From: Streptomyces mutabilis
GTDB lineage: Bacteria; Actinomycetota; Actinomycetes; Streptomycetales; Streptomycetaceae
DNA: 64,000 nt
Assembly (NCBI RefSeq): GCF_014649815.1
Contig: NZ_BMTT01000002.1
Coordinates: 744,001 to 808,000, forward strand
Reading direction: 5' to 3'
Below are positions 24,420-34,519 of the stretch, piece after piece; position 1 is the first letter of the stretch, and the number at the start of each line of letters is the position of its first letter. Under the pieces are notes generated by a model. The model saw only the letters and a list, made by a program, of their open reading frames with translations, did not search any database and was not told the origin of the DNA. A program made the position numbers and the translations under genes.

Positions 24420-25169
24420 TCAGATCTGGTTCTCACCACCGTCGACGTACCAGTTGGCCCCGAGGACGAAGCTGCTCTGCCCGGAGGCGAGGAAGGCCAC
24501 CACCGCGGCGACCTCCTCCGGACGCCCCATCCGCCCGATGGCGATGTCCCCGGCGAGTTTCGTCCGGACGTCGGACGCGTTCTGCGCACCAAAGAGGTTC
24601 CTGATCCCGGGAGTGTCGACCGGTCCCGGGGAGACGGCGTTGACCCTGATGCCGCGGCCCTTGAGTTCATTGGCCCAACCCCGCGCGAAGGACCGGACGG
24701 CGGCCTTGGATGCGGCGTACAGACTGAACGCCTCGGCACCGTTGTCACCGGCCGTGGAGGCGTTCAATATCACCGACGCGCCGTCGTTGAGCAGCGGCAG
24801 TGCCTTCTGCACGGTGAAGAGCACGCCCCGCACGTTGACGCCGAAGATCTGGTCGTACTTCTCCTCGGTGATCTGTTCCAGCGGCACCAGCGAGGCGGTC
24901 GCCGCGTTGGCGAAAACCACGTCCAGCCCCCGGCCCCGGGCGCGGACCGCCTCGTAGAGGCGATCCAGGTCGGCCAGGTCCGTCACGTCCCCGGCCACCG
25001 CCGTGGCCCTGTCCGGACCGATCGCCTCCACGGCCGCGTCCAGCTCGGCCTTGCGCCGGCCGGTGATGAAGACGTGCGCCCCCTCGGCCGCCAGGCGCAC
25101 CGCGGTGGCGAGGCCGATTCCGGTGCCGCCGCCGGTGACGACGGCGGTCTTGCCTTCCAGCTGTCCCAT
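24420..25169 (-). CDS. Short-chain dehydrogenase/reductase
   Basis: 249 residues from ATG 25169. Classical SDR: cofactor motif VTGGGTGIG (about residues 11-19), the GRRK after strand 2 favouring NADP, NAG-like FANAAT, catalytic Ser in ILNAST and the YAASK active-site (about residues 152-156), and a C-terminal NWYVDGGENQI. The substrate cannot be told. The gene is divergent from the TetR gene at 25267, with a perfect palindromic operator between, so it is likely repressed by that TetR protein. Confidence 0.93.
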   Translation of the reverse strand: MGQLEGKTAVVTGGGTGIGLATAVRLAAEGAHVFITGRRKAELDAAVEAIGPDRATAVAGDVTDLADLDRLYEAVRARGRGLDVVFANAATASLVPLEQITEEKYDQIFGVNVRGVLFTVQKALPLLNDGASVILNASTAGDNGAEAFSLYAASKAAVRSFARGWANELKGRGIRVNAVSPGPVDTPGIRNLFGAQNASDVRTKLAGDIAIGRMGRPEEVAAVVAFLASGQSSFVLGANWYVDGGENQI

Positions 25170-25188
25170 GACGAGTGCCCTCCACGAG

Positions 25189-25214
25189 ATTTCAGTACCG
25201 CTCGGTACTGAAAT
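25189..25214. promoter_or_regulatory. TetR operator between SDR and TetR genes
   Basis: A perfect 11-base inverted repeat, ATTTCAGTACC / GGTACTGAAAT, with a 4-base centre GCTC. It is positioned just upstream of the SDR start. A related half site, ACCGGTACCGAA, lies near 25237-25248 towards the TetR start, suggesting that both promoters are controlled. Confidence 0.75.
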
Positions 25215-25266
25215 CGACCGTAACACAATCCGCACCGACCGGTACCGAAGGCGTAGAGTGGGGGCC

Positions 25267-25875
25267 ATGGAGACGCGACGTAAGGGGCCGGTCGGCAGGC
25301 CGAGGGGGTTCGACGCCGACGAGGCGCTCGAACGGGCCATGCGGGTCTTCTGGAAGCAGGGCTACGAGGGCGCCAGCCTCACCGACCTGACCAGCGCCAT
25401 GGGCATCACCCGCACCAGCATGTACGCGGCCTTCGGCAACAAGGAGGACCTGTTCCGCAAGGCCCTGGCGCGCTACGAGGAGGGCCCCGCCGCGTACGTG
25501 GCCCGGGCTCTGCGGGAGCCCACCGCCCGCGAGGTGGCCACCGCGTTCCTGAACGGCGCCGTCCGGACCAGCACGCGCCCCGGCTGCCCGCCCGGATGTC
25601 TCGGCGTCCAGGGCTCCCTCGCCGCCGGCGACCCGGGGCTTCCCGTCCGGAACCTGCTCGCCGACTGGCGCAACGAAGGCGTCACCCGCCTCGGCGACCG
25701 CTTCCGGCAGGCCGTCGACGACGGCGACCTGCCCCCCGACTCCGACCCCGTGGGCCTCGCCCGTTACCTCATGACCGTCGCCAACGGCATCGCCGTCCAG
25801 GCCGCCGGCGGCGCGACCCAGGAGGACCTCCAGCGGGTGGCGGACATGGCCCTGCGGGGCTGGCCACCCGCCTGA
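25267..25875 (+). CDS. TetR/AcrR family regulator
   Basis: 202 residues from ATG 25267. The HTH is GFDADEALERAMRVFWKQGYEGASLTDLTSAMGITRTSMYAAFGNKEDLFRKAL, very typical of the AcrR-like subgroup that controls short-chain dehydrogenase and oxidoreductase genes. The C-terminal domain has GCPPGCLGVQGSL, a motif of the same subgroup. Likely autorepressor and repressor of the divergent SDR gene. Confidence 0.92.
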   Translation: METRRKGPVGRPRGFDADEALERAMRVFWKQGYEGASLTDLTSAMGITRTSMYAAFGNKEDLFRKALARYEEGPAAYVARALREPTAREVATAFLNGAVRTSTRPGCPPGCLGVQGSLAAGDPGLPVRNLLADWRNEGVTRLGDRFRQAVDDGDLPPDSDPVGLARYLMTVANGIAVQAAGGATQEDLQRVADMALRGWPPA

Positions 25876-25897
25876 CGGCAACGCGGCGCGGTGCCCG

Positions 25898-26287
25898 CTA
25901 GGACCGCGCGCTCTCGTGGTTGGTCCGCCGCAGCCGGGCCCGCATCACCTCCTCCGGCCGCGCGGCCACCAGCGACGCGGCCGGACAGTCCCACTCCCGG
26001 CCGCCGCCGACGGGACGCAGCCGTACGTCACCGCCGTCGTGCGCCAGGACCTCCCCCACCCGCCCGTCCCGCGCGTCCACGGCGTGGGTACCGACGGCCG
26101 GCCGCTCGCCCCGCACCACCGACGCCAGCCGCTCCGCGACCCGGACGTTGCAACGCCCCAGGTCCACCAGCGCGAACGGCTCCTCGCTCGCACCGGTCAC
26201 CGGATCGACGCACAGCGACGGCAGCACGATGCCGGCATCCACGAGGGCCTGCCGCAGGCTTTCGACGACTTCTTCGGTCGACCGCAC
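25898..26287 (-). CDS. Hypothetical protein divergent from a broken XRE regulator
   Basis: 129 residues from a GTG start (VRSTEEVVESLRQALVDAGIVLPSL). No signal or membrane segment. The protein resembles small Streptomyces proteins that often sit beside Scr1-type XRE regulators in the DUF397 gene pairs, but I cannot name a family. Its normal partner regulator, on the other strand at 26406, is broken. Confidence 0.65.
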   Translation of the reverse strand: MRSTEEVVESLRQALVDAGIVLPSLCVDPVTGASEEPFALVDLGRCNVRVAERLASVVRGERPAVGTHAVDARDGRVGEVLAHDGGDVRLRPVGGGREWDCPAASLVAARPEEVMRARLRRTNHESARS

Positions 26288-26405
26288 GCTTCCTCACCTC
26301 CACACAGAGTTCCCGATTCGCGACACAGCGTGGCGGTCGCGGCTCTAACCTGCCCATACAGGGCGCCCCAACAACCCTCGTCGTACGACCGGGAGTCCCG
26401 TCACC

Positions 26406-27106
26406 GTGCCTGGACCGAAGGGCCTCGACCCCTCGTCGTCCCCTCGCGCCCTGCTCGGCGCGGAGCTGCGTCACGCCCGCGAGAAGGCCGGGTTCAGCCA
26501 GGAGGAGCTGGGCGGGCGGCTGTTCGTCAGCGGCTCGTTCATCGGACAACTGGAGTCCGGTTGCGGAGGATGCAACCGGAGTACGCGCGGATGCTGGACG
26601 ACGTCCTCGGGACGGAGGACTTCTTCCGGTGCAACTGCGCGGCTTCGGCGAAGTCGAGGTATCCCGAGCACTTCGCGGAGGCGGCGGAGGCGGAGGCCGT
26701 CGCCACGGAGATCAGGGAGTACGCGCCCCTGCTGATCCCCGGACTGCTGCAGACGCCCGCATGTACACGGGCGGTTTGCCGTGCCTACCAACCCACGGCA
26801 CCGAACGAGGTGATCGAGGAACTGGTTGCGGCCCGGATGGAACGGGCCCGTCTCCTCGCCGATCCAACAGAGCCTCAGTCGTGGGTCGTACTGGATGAAG
26901 CAGCGTTACGACGGGTGACCGGAGGCCGCGAGGTGATGGCCCAGGCACTCGGCCACATGCCATCAAGCTGATGGACTTCGAGAGTGCACCGCCACTGGTG
27001 TACTTCGAGGGTGTCGGCACCGGGCGGCTGGAGGATGAACCCACCGTCGTGCGCCACCAGCGGCAGACGTACAACCTCCTCTCGCGAGCGAGCGGCGCGG
27101 AAAAGT
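26406..27106 (+). pseudogene. Broken XRE-family (Scr1-type) regulator
   Basis: Starts with a good HTH ([37 protein letters not shown]) but the frame breaks at about 26560, and the expected continuation [21 protein letters not shown] is found in another frame. That frame ([40 protein letters not shown]) stops at 26971, where about 30 codons of the family's middle are missing. The next frame resumes with LMDFESAPPLVYFEGVGTGRLEDE and dies after RQTYNLLSRA. At least three lesions are needed. A TTA leucine codon at 26906 suggests it was once under bldA control. Confidence 0.88.
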
Positions 27107-27758
27107 GGTGGCCCAGCCACGCCGGTCCCCCACGCCGCCTGCGTACCCACCCGGCGCACGGGAGCGCGTCAGCTCCGGTGGCGGCACGCGCCACGCCGTC
27201 TCGGCGGCGCGGCCCCGGGCGGGCGACAAGACCCCGACGGCGGCGCCCGGGGGGGGGACACCCCCTCGAAAATGGATGACACTCCGCCCCGGAGTGTCAT
27301 CCATTTCGAGACCACCACCCCCGCCCCCACCACAAACCACCCGCCCCCCACCGCCACTCACCACTCACCACCGCAAGCCGCTCAGCCCCCGGCGTGCCGG
27401 CGAGACGCCGACGCGCCCCCACACGCCGGACGCCCACGCAACCATGCAAGGAACTCACCGGCCGGGCCACCACTCTCCCCGGGCCGCCCGCACGCTTCTC
27501 ACCCGTGCTGGAGCGAACCGAGTCAAGGGCGACCCGGAGGGGCATCGGCGCAGCCGACGCGACCGCAGGGAACGCCCTTTACTCGGCTCGCGGAAGCACG
27601 ACACTGACCAGGAAGCGGGCGGCCCCCACGGCCACTTGGAAGCCGGGAGGCCCCGGGGCCGGCGACGTCGGCGGTCACGCCGGCCACGCACCGCACACCC
27701 TCGTCGACGCGGCCGGGCGGCTCGCCGACCGGGATGCAGGGCGGGCTAGGGTGTGCCG
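27107..27758. other. Gene-free region with a strong hairpin
   Basis: About 650 bases without a plausible gene; open frames are Pro/Arg-rich noise. It contains a perfect-arm hairpin at 27270-27306. A DUF397-type partner gene, expected after an Scr1-type XRE regulator, is not visible. No transposase or tRNA is seen. Confidence 0.5.
27270..27306. repeat. Perfect 17-base-arm hairpin
   Basis: AAATGGATGACACTCCG and its exact reverse complement are separated by CCC only; the flanking CTCGA / TCGAG extend the palindrome with a one-base bulge. Located 160 bases after the broken XRE gene, in gene-free DNA. Could be a terminator or the end structure of a small mobile element. Confidence 0.75.
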
Positions 27759-28397
27759 ATGCAGCCCCTCCCGCCGCCGCGGATAACGGCGAACGAGTGC
27801 CGGCCCGGCCGTCACTGGTACGTCACGGCGGCGGCGATCGCCGTCGCGTTGACCGTGCTGGGTGTGGCCTTCGGCGTGTACCGGTTCGCCAGTTTGACCG
27901 ACACGGTGGACACCGACCACCAGTTCGCCAACGGCGACACCGTCACCCTGCGGCTCGAGCCGGGGGCCGAGAGGGCGATCTGGGCCAAGTACCCCGGCCG
28001 CTCGCCCGGCCCCCGGTGCGACATCACCGGGCCGGGAGGACCACGTCTCACCGAGCCGGGAACCGACGTGTTCCTCACCGGCGACGAGGCCTGGCACGTG
28101 GTCCAAGTCATCGACGTGTCGCAGGCGGGCGACTACACGGTTACCTGCTCCTCCCAGGCGCTCTCCCGGTACGCCCTCGGGGGCACCGGGGTCCTGGCCA
28201 CCTTCGCCGGCGGACTGGTCCTGGTCATCGCCCTCCCCGCCCTCGGGATCGGCATCTGCGCCGTCATCGTCCTCGTCACCGCCGTGCGCCGCAGCCGCCA
28301 CCGCAAGCGGCTCCTCGCCGCCCTCCTCGCCTCCGGTGCCGGCCACCCCGCGCCCGCCGGCCCGGGCCCGCAGGAGCGCGACTCACAGCCGGCCTGA
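27759..28397 (+). CDS. Two-span membrane protein, extracytoplasmic middle domain
   Basis: 212 residues from ATG 27759 (or 214 from GTG 27753). A hydrophobic helix lies at about residues 22-43 (VTAAAIAVALTVLGVAFGVY), a soluble domain with two cysteines (RCDITGPGG and YTVTCSSQ) in the middle, and a second long helix pair (GVLATFAGGLVLVIALPALGIGICAVIVLV). The basic C-terminus is cytoplasmic. Unknown function; convergent with the carboxylesterase gene. Confidence 0.75.
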   Translation: MQPLPPPRITANECRPGRHWYVTAAAIAVALTVLGVAFGVYRFASLTDTVDTDHQFANGDTVTLRLEPGAERAIWAKYPGRSPGPRCDITGPGGPRLTEPGTDVFLTGDEAWHVVQVIDVSQAGDYTVTCSSQALSRYALGGTGVLATFAGGLVLVIALPALGIGICAVIVLVTAVRRSRHRKRLLAALLASGAGHPAPAGPGPQERDSQPA

Positions 28398-28451
28398 CCG
28401 GCCGGCTCCTCGCCGGAGAGGCCGGTGCCCCGGCCTCACCCCCCACGAGCC

Positions 28452-29972
28452 CTACGGCTCCAGCAGGGGCAGCGCAGCGAACTCGTGGCCCTCCCACAGG
28501 CGCCGCGACGCCTCCTCCGGGTAGGGCACGACGGTCGGCTCCGCGTCCAGGACCTGGACCAGGCGCCGTTCCGTGTCGTACGCGGGCCAGCCGGGGTCGC
28601 CGGTGCGGGCGAAGGACGTCCAGGAGGCGCGGAAGCGGGAGGAGAGGGCCAGCGCCTCGGCGGACGGCTCGGCGTCCCCGAAGAGGAACGGGCCGAGGTC
28701 GGCCCGGAATGTGCCGAAGAGCAAGGGCACGTCCAGGGCGTGGCACGCGCCGAGGGCGCCGCCGTTGCCGGGGGCCGGCCAGGTCAGCTCGTAGACGTGG
28801 GAGCGGCCGCCGCCCGCGAGGTGGGCCTCGGCCAGGTGCAGGGACGGCATGGCGAACAGCCAGTCCGTCTGGACGCGTTCGTACAGGTCGTTCGCGGGCC
28901 GGCCGGGGTACGCGGCACGGTAGGCGTCCTCTCCTCCCGGCGCGTAAAGCCGCAACGCCTTGGACGCGCGTTCGCCGGTGATCTGGCCGAGCTTGCCCGC
29001 CATGGCGGTGAACAGGCGGTTCTCCTCGCGGTTGTGGCCGGCGATCAGCTCGACGTCCCGGGACGCGCCGGACGCCAGCGCCTGCCACGGCGTCACCGGC
29101 AGGACGTCGCCGTCGACGACCGGCGAGTACGGGGTGACCGTGGGCGCGGCCTGCCCCCAGCGGTCCACGTACTGGGGCATCCGTGGGGCGAGGGTCCGGC
29201 CCGCCTTGACCAGCTCGGCCGGGTCGACGGCCGCCAGGTCCGCGACGGTGGGGCGCAGGCCCAGCTCGGCGGCGAGAACGGTGCCGATGTCCCGGGCGAG
29301 TTCGTCGGAGAAGAACGTGCCGGGCACGCTCTGGGCTATGGCGCGGTGGAAGAGGCCGACGGCGCGGGGCATGGACAGCAGGGAGGCCACGGAGCCGGCG
29401 CCCGCCGACTCGCCGAAGACCGTGACCTGCTCCGGGTCGCCGCCGAACGCGGTGACGTTGTCCCGTACCCACTCCAGCGCGGCCACCTGGTCGAGCAGGC
29501 CCCGGTTCGCGGGGGCGCCCTCGATGCGGGCGAAACCCTCCATGCCGACGCGGTAGTTCAGGGTGACGACGACGAGGTCGCCGTCCTCGGCGATGCGGCG
29601 GGCGTCGTAACCGGGGCTGCCGGCGTGGCCGATCCGGTAGGCGCCGCCGTAGATCCACACCATCACCGGGCGGCGTGCCGCCGGGTCGGGAGCGGGGGTC
29701 CAGACGTTGACCGTCAGCCAGTCGTCGCCCTCGAGGAGGGCGGCGGCAGGTCCCGCGATCCCCGCGTCCTGCGGGGGCGGCGGGCCGAAGGCGAACGCCT
29801 CGCGCACGCCGTCCCAGGGGCCGGCGGGGCGCGGGGCGGCGAACCGGTCCCCTCCCACGGGGGGTTCGGCGAACGGGATGCCGCGGAAGACGGTGAGGCC
29901 GTCCTCCCGTCGTCCGCGCACCGCACCGGCGGCGGTGCGCACCACGGGCTCAAGGGCCTCTGGGTTCGTCAT
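28452..29972 (-). CDS. Carboxylesterase, type B
   Basis: 506 residues, a normal length for the family. Signatures: GIPFAEPPVG near the start, an oxyanion-hole-like WIYGGAY in place of the usual HGGGF (about residues 106-112), the nucleophile elbow FGESAGAGS with Ser189, and the histidine region ALGACHALDVPLLFG. No signal peptide, so probably cytoplasmic. It hydrolyses an unknown ester, with the atypical oxyanion segment worth noting. Confidence 0.9.
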   Translation of the reverse strand: MTNPEALEPVVRTAAGAVRGRREDGLTVFRGIPFAEPPVGGDRFAAPRPAGPWDGVREAFAFGPPPPQDAGIAGPAAALLEGDDWLTVNVWTPAPDPAARRPVMVWIYGGAYRIGHAGSPGYDARRIAEDGDLVVVTLNYRVGMEGFARIEGAPANRGLLDQVAALEWVRDNVTAFGGDPEQVTVFGESAGAGSVASLLSMPRAVGLFHRAIAQSVPGTFFSDELARDIGTVLAAELGLRPTVADLAAVDPAELVKAGRTLAPRMPQYVDRWGQAAPTVTPYSPVVDGDVLPVTPWQALASGASRDVELIAGHNREENRLFTAMAGKLGQITGERASKALRLYAPGGEDAYRAAYPGRPANDLYERVQTDWLFAMPSLHLAEAHLAGGGRSHVYELTWPAPGNGGALGACHALDVPLLFGTFRADLGPFLFGDAEPSAEALALSSRFRASWTSFARTGDPGWPAYDTERRLVQVLDAEPTVVPYPEEASRRLWEGHEFAALPLLEP

Positions 29973-30073
29973 GGATCACTCCCTCACTGGACGCCGCTGG
30001 ACTTACGTACGGCAGTAGTTGGTGATTCCACGGACCCTACGCCGCGGTGCGCCGCCGGAGCGGGCCGGGTCGG

Positions 30074-30104
30074 GCCCGGCCCGGCCCGGCCCGGCCCGGC
30101 CGGG
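30074..30104. repeat. (CCGGC)n short tandem repeat
   Basis: A run of about six GGCCC-type pentamers lies between the esterase start and the stop of the old yellow enzyme gene. It is a likely slippage site. Confidence 0.7.
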
Positions 30105-31235
30105 TCAGCTGAGGGTCTTCAGAGCCGCCGCGTCGAACGGCGCGAGCTCGTCGAAGCGGCCGGAGAGCACCTTGTCCGCCCACTGCGGGTCCTGGAGCAG
30201 CGCGCGGCCGATGGCGACCATGTCGAACTCGTCTCGTTCGAAACGGTCCAGGAGGTTGTCGAGGCTGCCGAGCCCGGCACCCTCGCCCTGGAAGGACTTG
30301 AGGAACTCGCCCTCCAGTCCCACCGAGCCGACCGTGATGGCGGTCTTGCCGGTGAGCTTCTTGGTCCAGCCGGCGAGGTTGAGGTCGGAGTCGTCGAACT
30401 CGGGCTGCCAGTAGCGGCGCGTGGAGGCGTGGAAGGCGTCGACGCCGGCCGAGGCGAGGGGCGCGAGGATGGCCTCAAGCTCCTCGGGGGTCTCGGCGAG
30501 GCGGGCGTCGTAGGCGTCCTGCTTCCACTGCGAGTAGCGGAAGATCACCGGGAACTCGGGGGAGACCTTCTCGCGCACGGCAGCCACGATCTCGGTGGCG
30601 AAACGGGTGCGGGAGACCGGGTCGCCGCCGTAGGCGTCGGTGCGGCGGTTGGTGCCCGCCCACAGGAACTGGTCGACGAGGTAGCCGTGGGCGCCGTGGA
30701 TCTCCACGCCGTCGAAGCCGATGCGCTCGGCGTCGGCGGCGGCCCGGGCGAAGGCGCCGATGACGTCGTCCAGGTCGCGCTGGGTCATCGCCTTGCCGGT
30801 GGCCTCGTCCGCGCCGACGCGCAGACCGGAGGGGCCGACGGCGGGGGCGTCGGGGAAGGGCTGGTCGCCCTGCTCGCGGACCATGCCGATGTGCCACAGC
30901 TGCGGCACGATCGTGCCGCCCGCCGCGTGCACCGCCTCGGCCACCTTCGCCCAGCCGGCCAGCTGCTCCTCGCCGTGAAAGCGCGGCACGCGGTCGCTCT
31001 GCCCGGCGGAGTCGTGCCCGACGTAGGTGCCCTCGGTGACGATCAGGCCGACACCGGCGGCGGCGCGGCGGGAGTAGTACGAGACCACGTCCTCGCCGGG
31101 GATGCCGCCCGGCGAGAACATCCGGGTCATCGGGGCCATCGCGATGCGGTTGGGCACGGTCAGGCCGTTGATGGTGGCCGGGCGGGCGAGGATCTGAGCG
31201 GCGCGCGAGGCGGCGTCCGCGGCGGTGACGGTCAC
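30105..31235 (-). CDS. Old yellow enzyme family NADH:flavin oxidoreductase
   Basis: 376 residues. TIM-barrel flavoprotein: NRIAMAPMTRMFSPGGIP at the start, FMN-binding LWHIGMV, the catalytic-pair EIHGAHGYLVDQFLW, and TNRRTDAYGGDPVSR, the OYE signature, plus the phosphate-binding GSVGLEGEF and IGRALLQDPQWADKV. Reduces activated alkenes with NAD(P)H; the physiological substrate is unknown. No regulator adjacent in the same orientation. Confidence 0.93.
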   Translation of the reverse strand: MTVTAADAASRAAQILARPATINGLTVPNRIAMAPMTRMFSPGGIPGEDVVSYYSRRAAAGVGLIVTEGTYVGHDSAGQSDRVPRFHGEEQLAGWAKVAEAVHAAGGTIVPQLWHIGMVREQGDQPFPDAPAVGPSGLRVGADEATGKAMTQRDLDDVIGAFARAAADAERIGFDGVEIHGAHGYLVDQFLWAGTNRRTDAYGGDPVSRTRFATEIVAAVREKVSPEFPVIFRYSQWKQDAYDARLAETPEELEAILAPLASAGVDAFHASTRRYWQPEFDDSDLNLAGWTKKLTGKTAITVGSVGLEGEFLKSFQGEGAGLGSLDNLLDRFERDEFDMVAIGRALLQDPQWADKVLSGRFDELAPFDAAALKTLS

Positions 31236-31346
31236 GTGGGGGCTCCTCTGGAGGTACCGGGCGGTATGTGCATACGCATGAACCTGCCGGTGTCAACCGG
31301 GCCGCCCGCCCCGCCCATTCCGGCCGCCCACCATCAGTGGCGCAGG

Positions 31347-31796
31347 TCACAGCCCTGCGCGGCCGTCGACCGGCGGCCGGCGACCATGAGCAGCGCCACC
31401 GTCTGCACGCCGATGATCCGGGCCTGCGTCACGGGGCCGGGGCTCGGAGCCCTCACCGTGGCCGACGACGCCGACCGCGTCGGCCCGGAGGTCGGGGGGC
31501 GGCCAGGGCGCGCAGGGCCGCGGCGGCGTCCTCAGGGTTGCCGGTGAAGCCGGCGGCCCGCCAGTCGCCGGGGTAGCCCCGGCTCCGCGCCGGTCGTAGC
31601 GCGGGGTGGCGATGCCCGCGGCGGCGAGGGCGTCGGCCATGGGCCGGCCCAGGTCCATCACGAGCTTCGGAGTGTTGCCGTCGCGCTCCAGGGGGCCCGA
31701 GCCGTGCAGCAGCAGGACGGCGGGGTGCGGACCGGGGCCGGACGGCAGCGTCAGGGTGCCGGCCAGCAAAGTCCCGTCGTCCGCGGCGACCGTCAT
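31347..31796 (-). pseudogene. Broken alpha/beta hydrolase
   Basis: From ATG 31796 the frame reads MTVAADDGTLLAGTLTLPS, then HPAVLLLHGSGPLERDGNTPKLVMDLGRPMADALAAAGIATPRYDRRGAG, an alpha/beta-hydrolase N-terminus. After ATP the expected GDWRAAGFTGNPEDAAAALRALAA lies in another frame, so one base has been lost at about 31574; the original frame resumes as DLRADAVGVVGHGEGS, then coding similarity ends far short of the normal length of roughly 280 or more residues. So two frameshifts and a 3' truncation. The divergent winged-helix gene at 31896 was probably its regulator. Confidence 0.82.
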
Positions 31797-31895
31797 GTCG
31801 ATCTCGGGCAAGGCTCCGCCCCTCTCGTCCACCAACCGACCGCTATCGATTACTCTCAACGACGAGAACGTTATCAGATGTGAGACCATAGCTGT

Positions 31896-32465
31896 ATGGC
31901 CACCGCGAACCTCCTCCTCCACCCCGTCCGGATGCGCATCCTGCAGACCCTGGTCGGCGCCGGCGAGCTGACCACCGCCCAGCTGCGCGACCGGCTGCCC
32001 GACGTCTCGCCGGCCACCATGTACCGGCACGTCGCCACCCTCACCCAGGCGGGCATCCTGGAGGTGGTGCACGAAAGACGCGTGCGCGGCACCGTCGAGC
32101 GCAGTTACCGGGTCCGGCAGGACGAGGCCCTCGTCGACGAGGACGCCCGCACCGCCATGTCCAAGGAGGACCACCGGCAGGCCTTCACCGTCTTCACCGG
32201 GGCGATGATGGCCGACTTCGACCGCTACCTCGCGCGCGAGGACACCGAACCCGCCCGCGAGGGCGTCCTGTACCGGCAGGGCGCGGTGTGGGCGACGCCC
32301 GAGGAGTTCGCCGAACTGGTGGAGGAGTTGGAGGCCGTGGTCGCCCGCCGCACCGGGCACGGGGTCGGGGACGGCCGCGTCCGGCACATCATCAGCCTCG
32401 CCCTGGTGCCCGACAAGACCGGCGGGACGCAGGGGGCGGACGGCCCGGAGGGCGAAGCCGACTAG
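31896..32465 (+). CDS. Winged-helix (ArsR/PadR-like) transcriptional regulator
   Basis: 189 residues. The N-terminus LLLHPVRMRILQTLVGAGELTTAQLRDRLPDVSPATMYRHVATLTQAGILEVV is a winged-helix HTH with recognition helix ATMYRHVATL. The C-terminal half is acidic and helical (AFTVFTGAMMADFDRYLARED) and may be a dimerisation or ligand domain. Divergent from the broken hydrolase, which it likely controlled; an AT-rich stretch at 31845-31885 separates them. Confidence 0.88.
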   Translation: MATANLLLHPVRMRILQTLVGAGELTTAQLRDRLPDVSPATMYRHVATLTQAGILEVVHERRVRGTVERSYRVRQDEALVDEDARTAMSKEDHRQAFTVFTGAMMADFDRYLAREDTEPAREGVLYRQGAVWATPEEFAELVEELEAVVARRTGHGVGDGRVRHIISLALVPDKTGGTQGADGPEGEAD

Positions 32466-32485
32466 GGGAACGGTCCCGGGAACGC

Positions 32486-32525
32486 CCGAGGGCGGCACCC
32501 CCCTGTCGGGGAGTGCCGCCCTCGG
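32486..32525. terminator. Bidirectional hairpin terminator
   Basis: A perfect 13-base inverted repeat CCGAGGGCGGCAC / GTGCCGCCCTCGG with a 14-base loop between the convergent regulator gene and groEL2. Confidence 0.75.
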
Positions 32526-32561
32526 TCCGTGCTGGACGGTCGATCAACCGGAACCGGTCGA

Positions 32562-34316
<1,755 letters not shown>

Positions 34317-34331
34317 TCACTCTCACCTTCA

Positions 34332-34376
34332 GAGTGCTAACGCCAATGATTAGCACTCGCCCCCATAGAGTGCAAG
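34332..34376 (-). promoter_or_regulatory. CIRCE array with overlapping groEL2 promoter
   Basis: On the minus strand three half-sites follow in turn: CTTGCACTC, 9 bases, GAGTGCTAA, 9 bases, TTAGCACTC. The first pair has the canonical CIRCE orientation with two mismatches; the second pair is a perfect inverted repeat. A promoter TTGCAC-17-TAATCA (34370-34375 and 34347-34352) lies within them, so HrcA binding would block RNA polymerase. Confidence 0.85.
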
Positions 34377-34446
34377 CGCCTACCGCGGATCGGGCCGCGC
34401 GCTCAGCCACCCGCGAACAGGGAACCGGGCCGTCCGTCCGGGCAGG

Positions 34447-34486
34447 CCGAAGGGCCCGCACCCCGGGTGAGGTGCGGGCCCTTCGG
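34447..34486. terminator. Strong hairpin terminator of the cold-shock gene
   Basis: A perfect 16-base inverted repeat CCGAAGGGCCCGCACC / GGTGCGGGCCCTTCGG with an 8-base loop, 33 bases after the cold-shock stop and before the groEL2 promoter. Confidence 0.85.
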
Positions 34487-34519
34487 AGAAGAACCGTTCG
34501 CTTGCGGTGGCCGAACGTC

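Noticed and set aside
27105-27786. Several 100-200-codon ORFs in the hairpin region
   Set aside because: Pro/Arg/His-rich frames without ribosome sites or recognisable domains, overlapping in all phases.
31260-31346. Further C-terminal part of the broken hydrolase
   Set aside because: No hydrolase-like residues could be read in any frame after GHGEGS; the region looks unrelated.
28425-31547. A 1040-codon plus-strand open frame
   Set aside because: Antisense shadow of the carboxylesterase and old yellow enzyme genes caused by GC codon bias.
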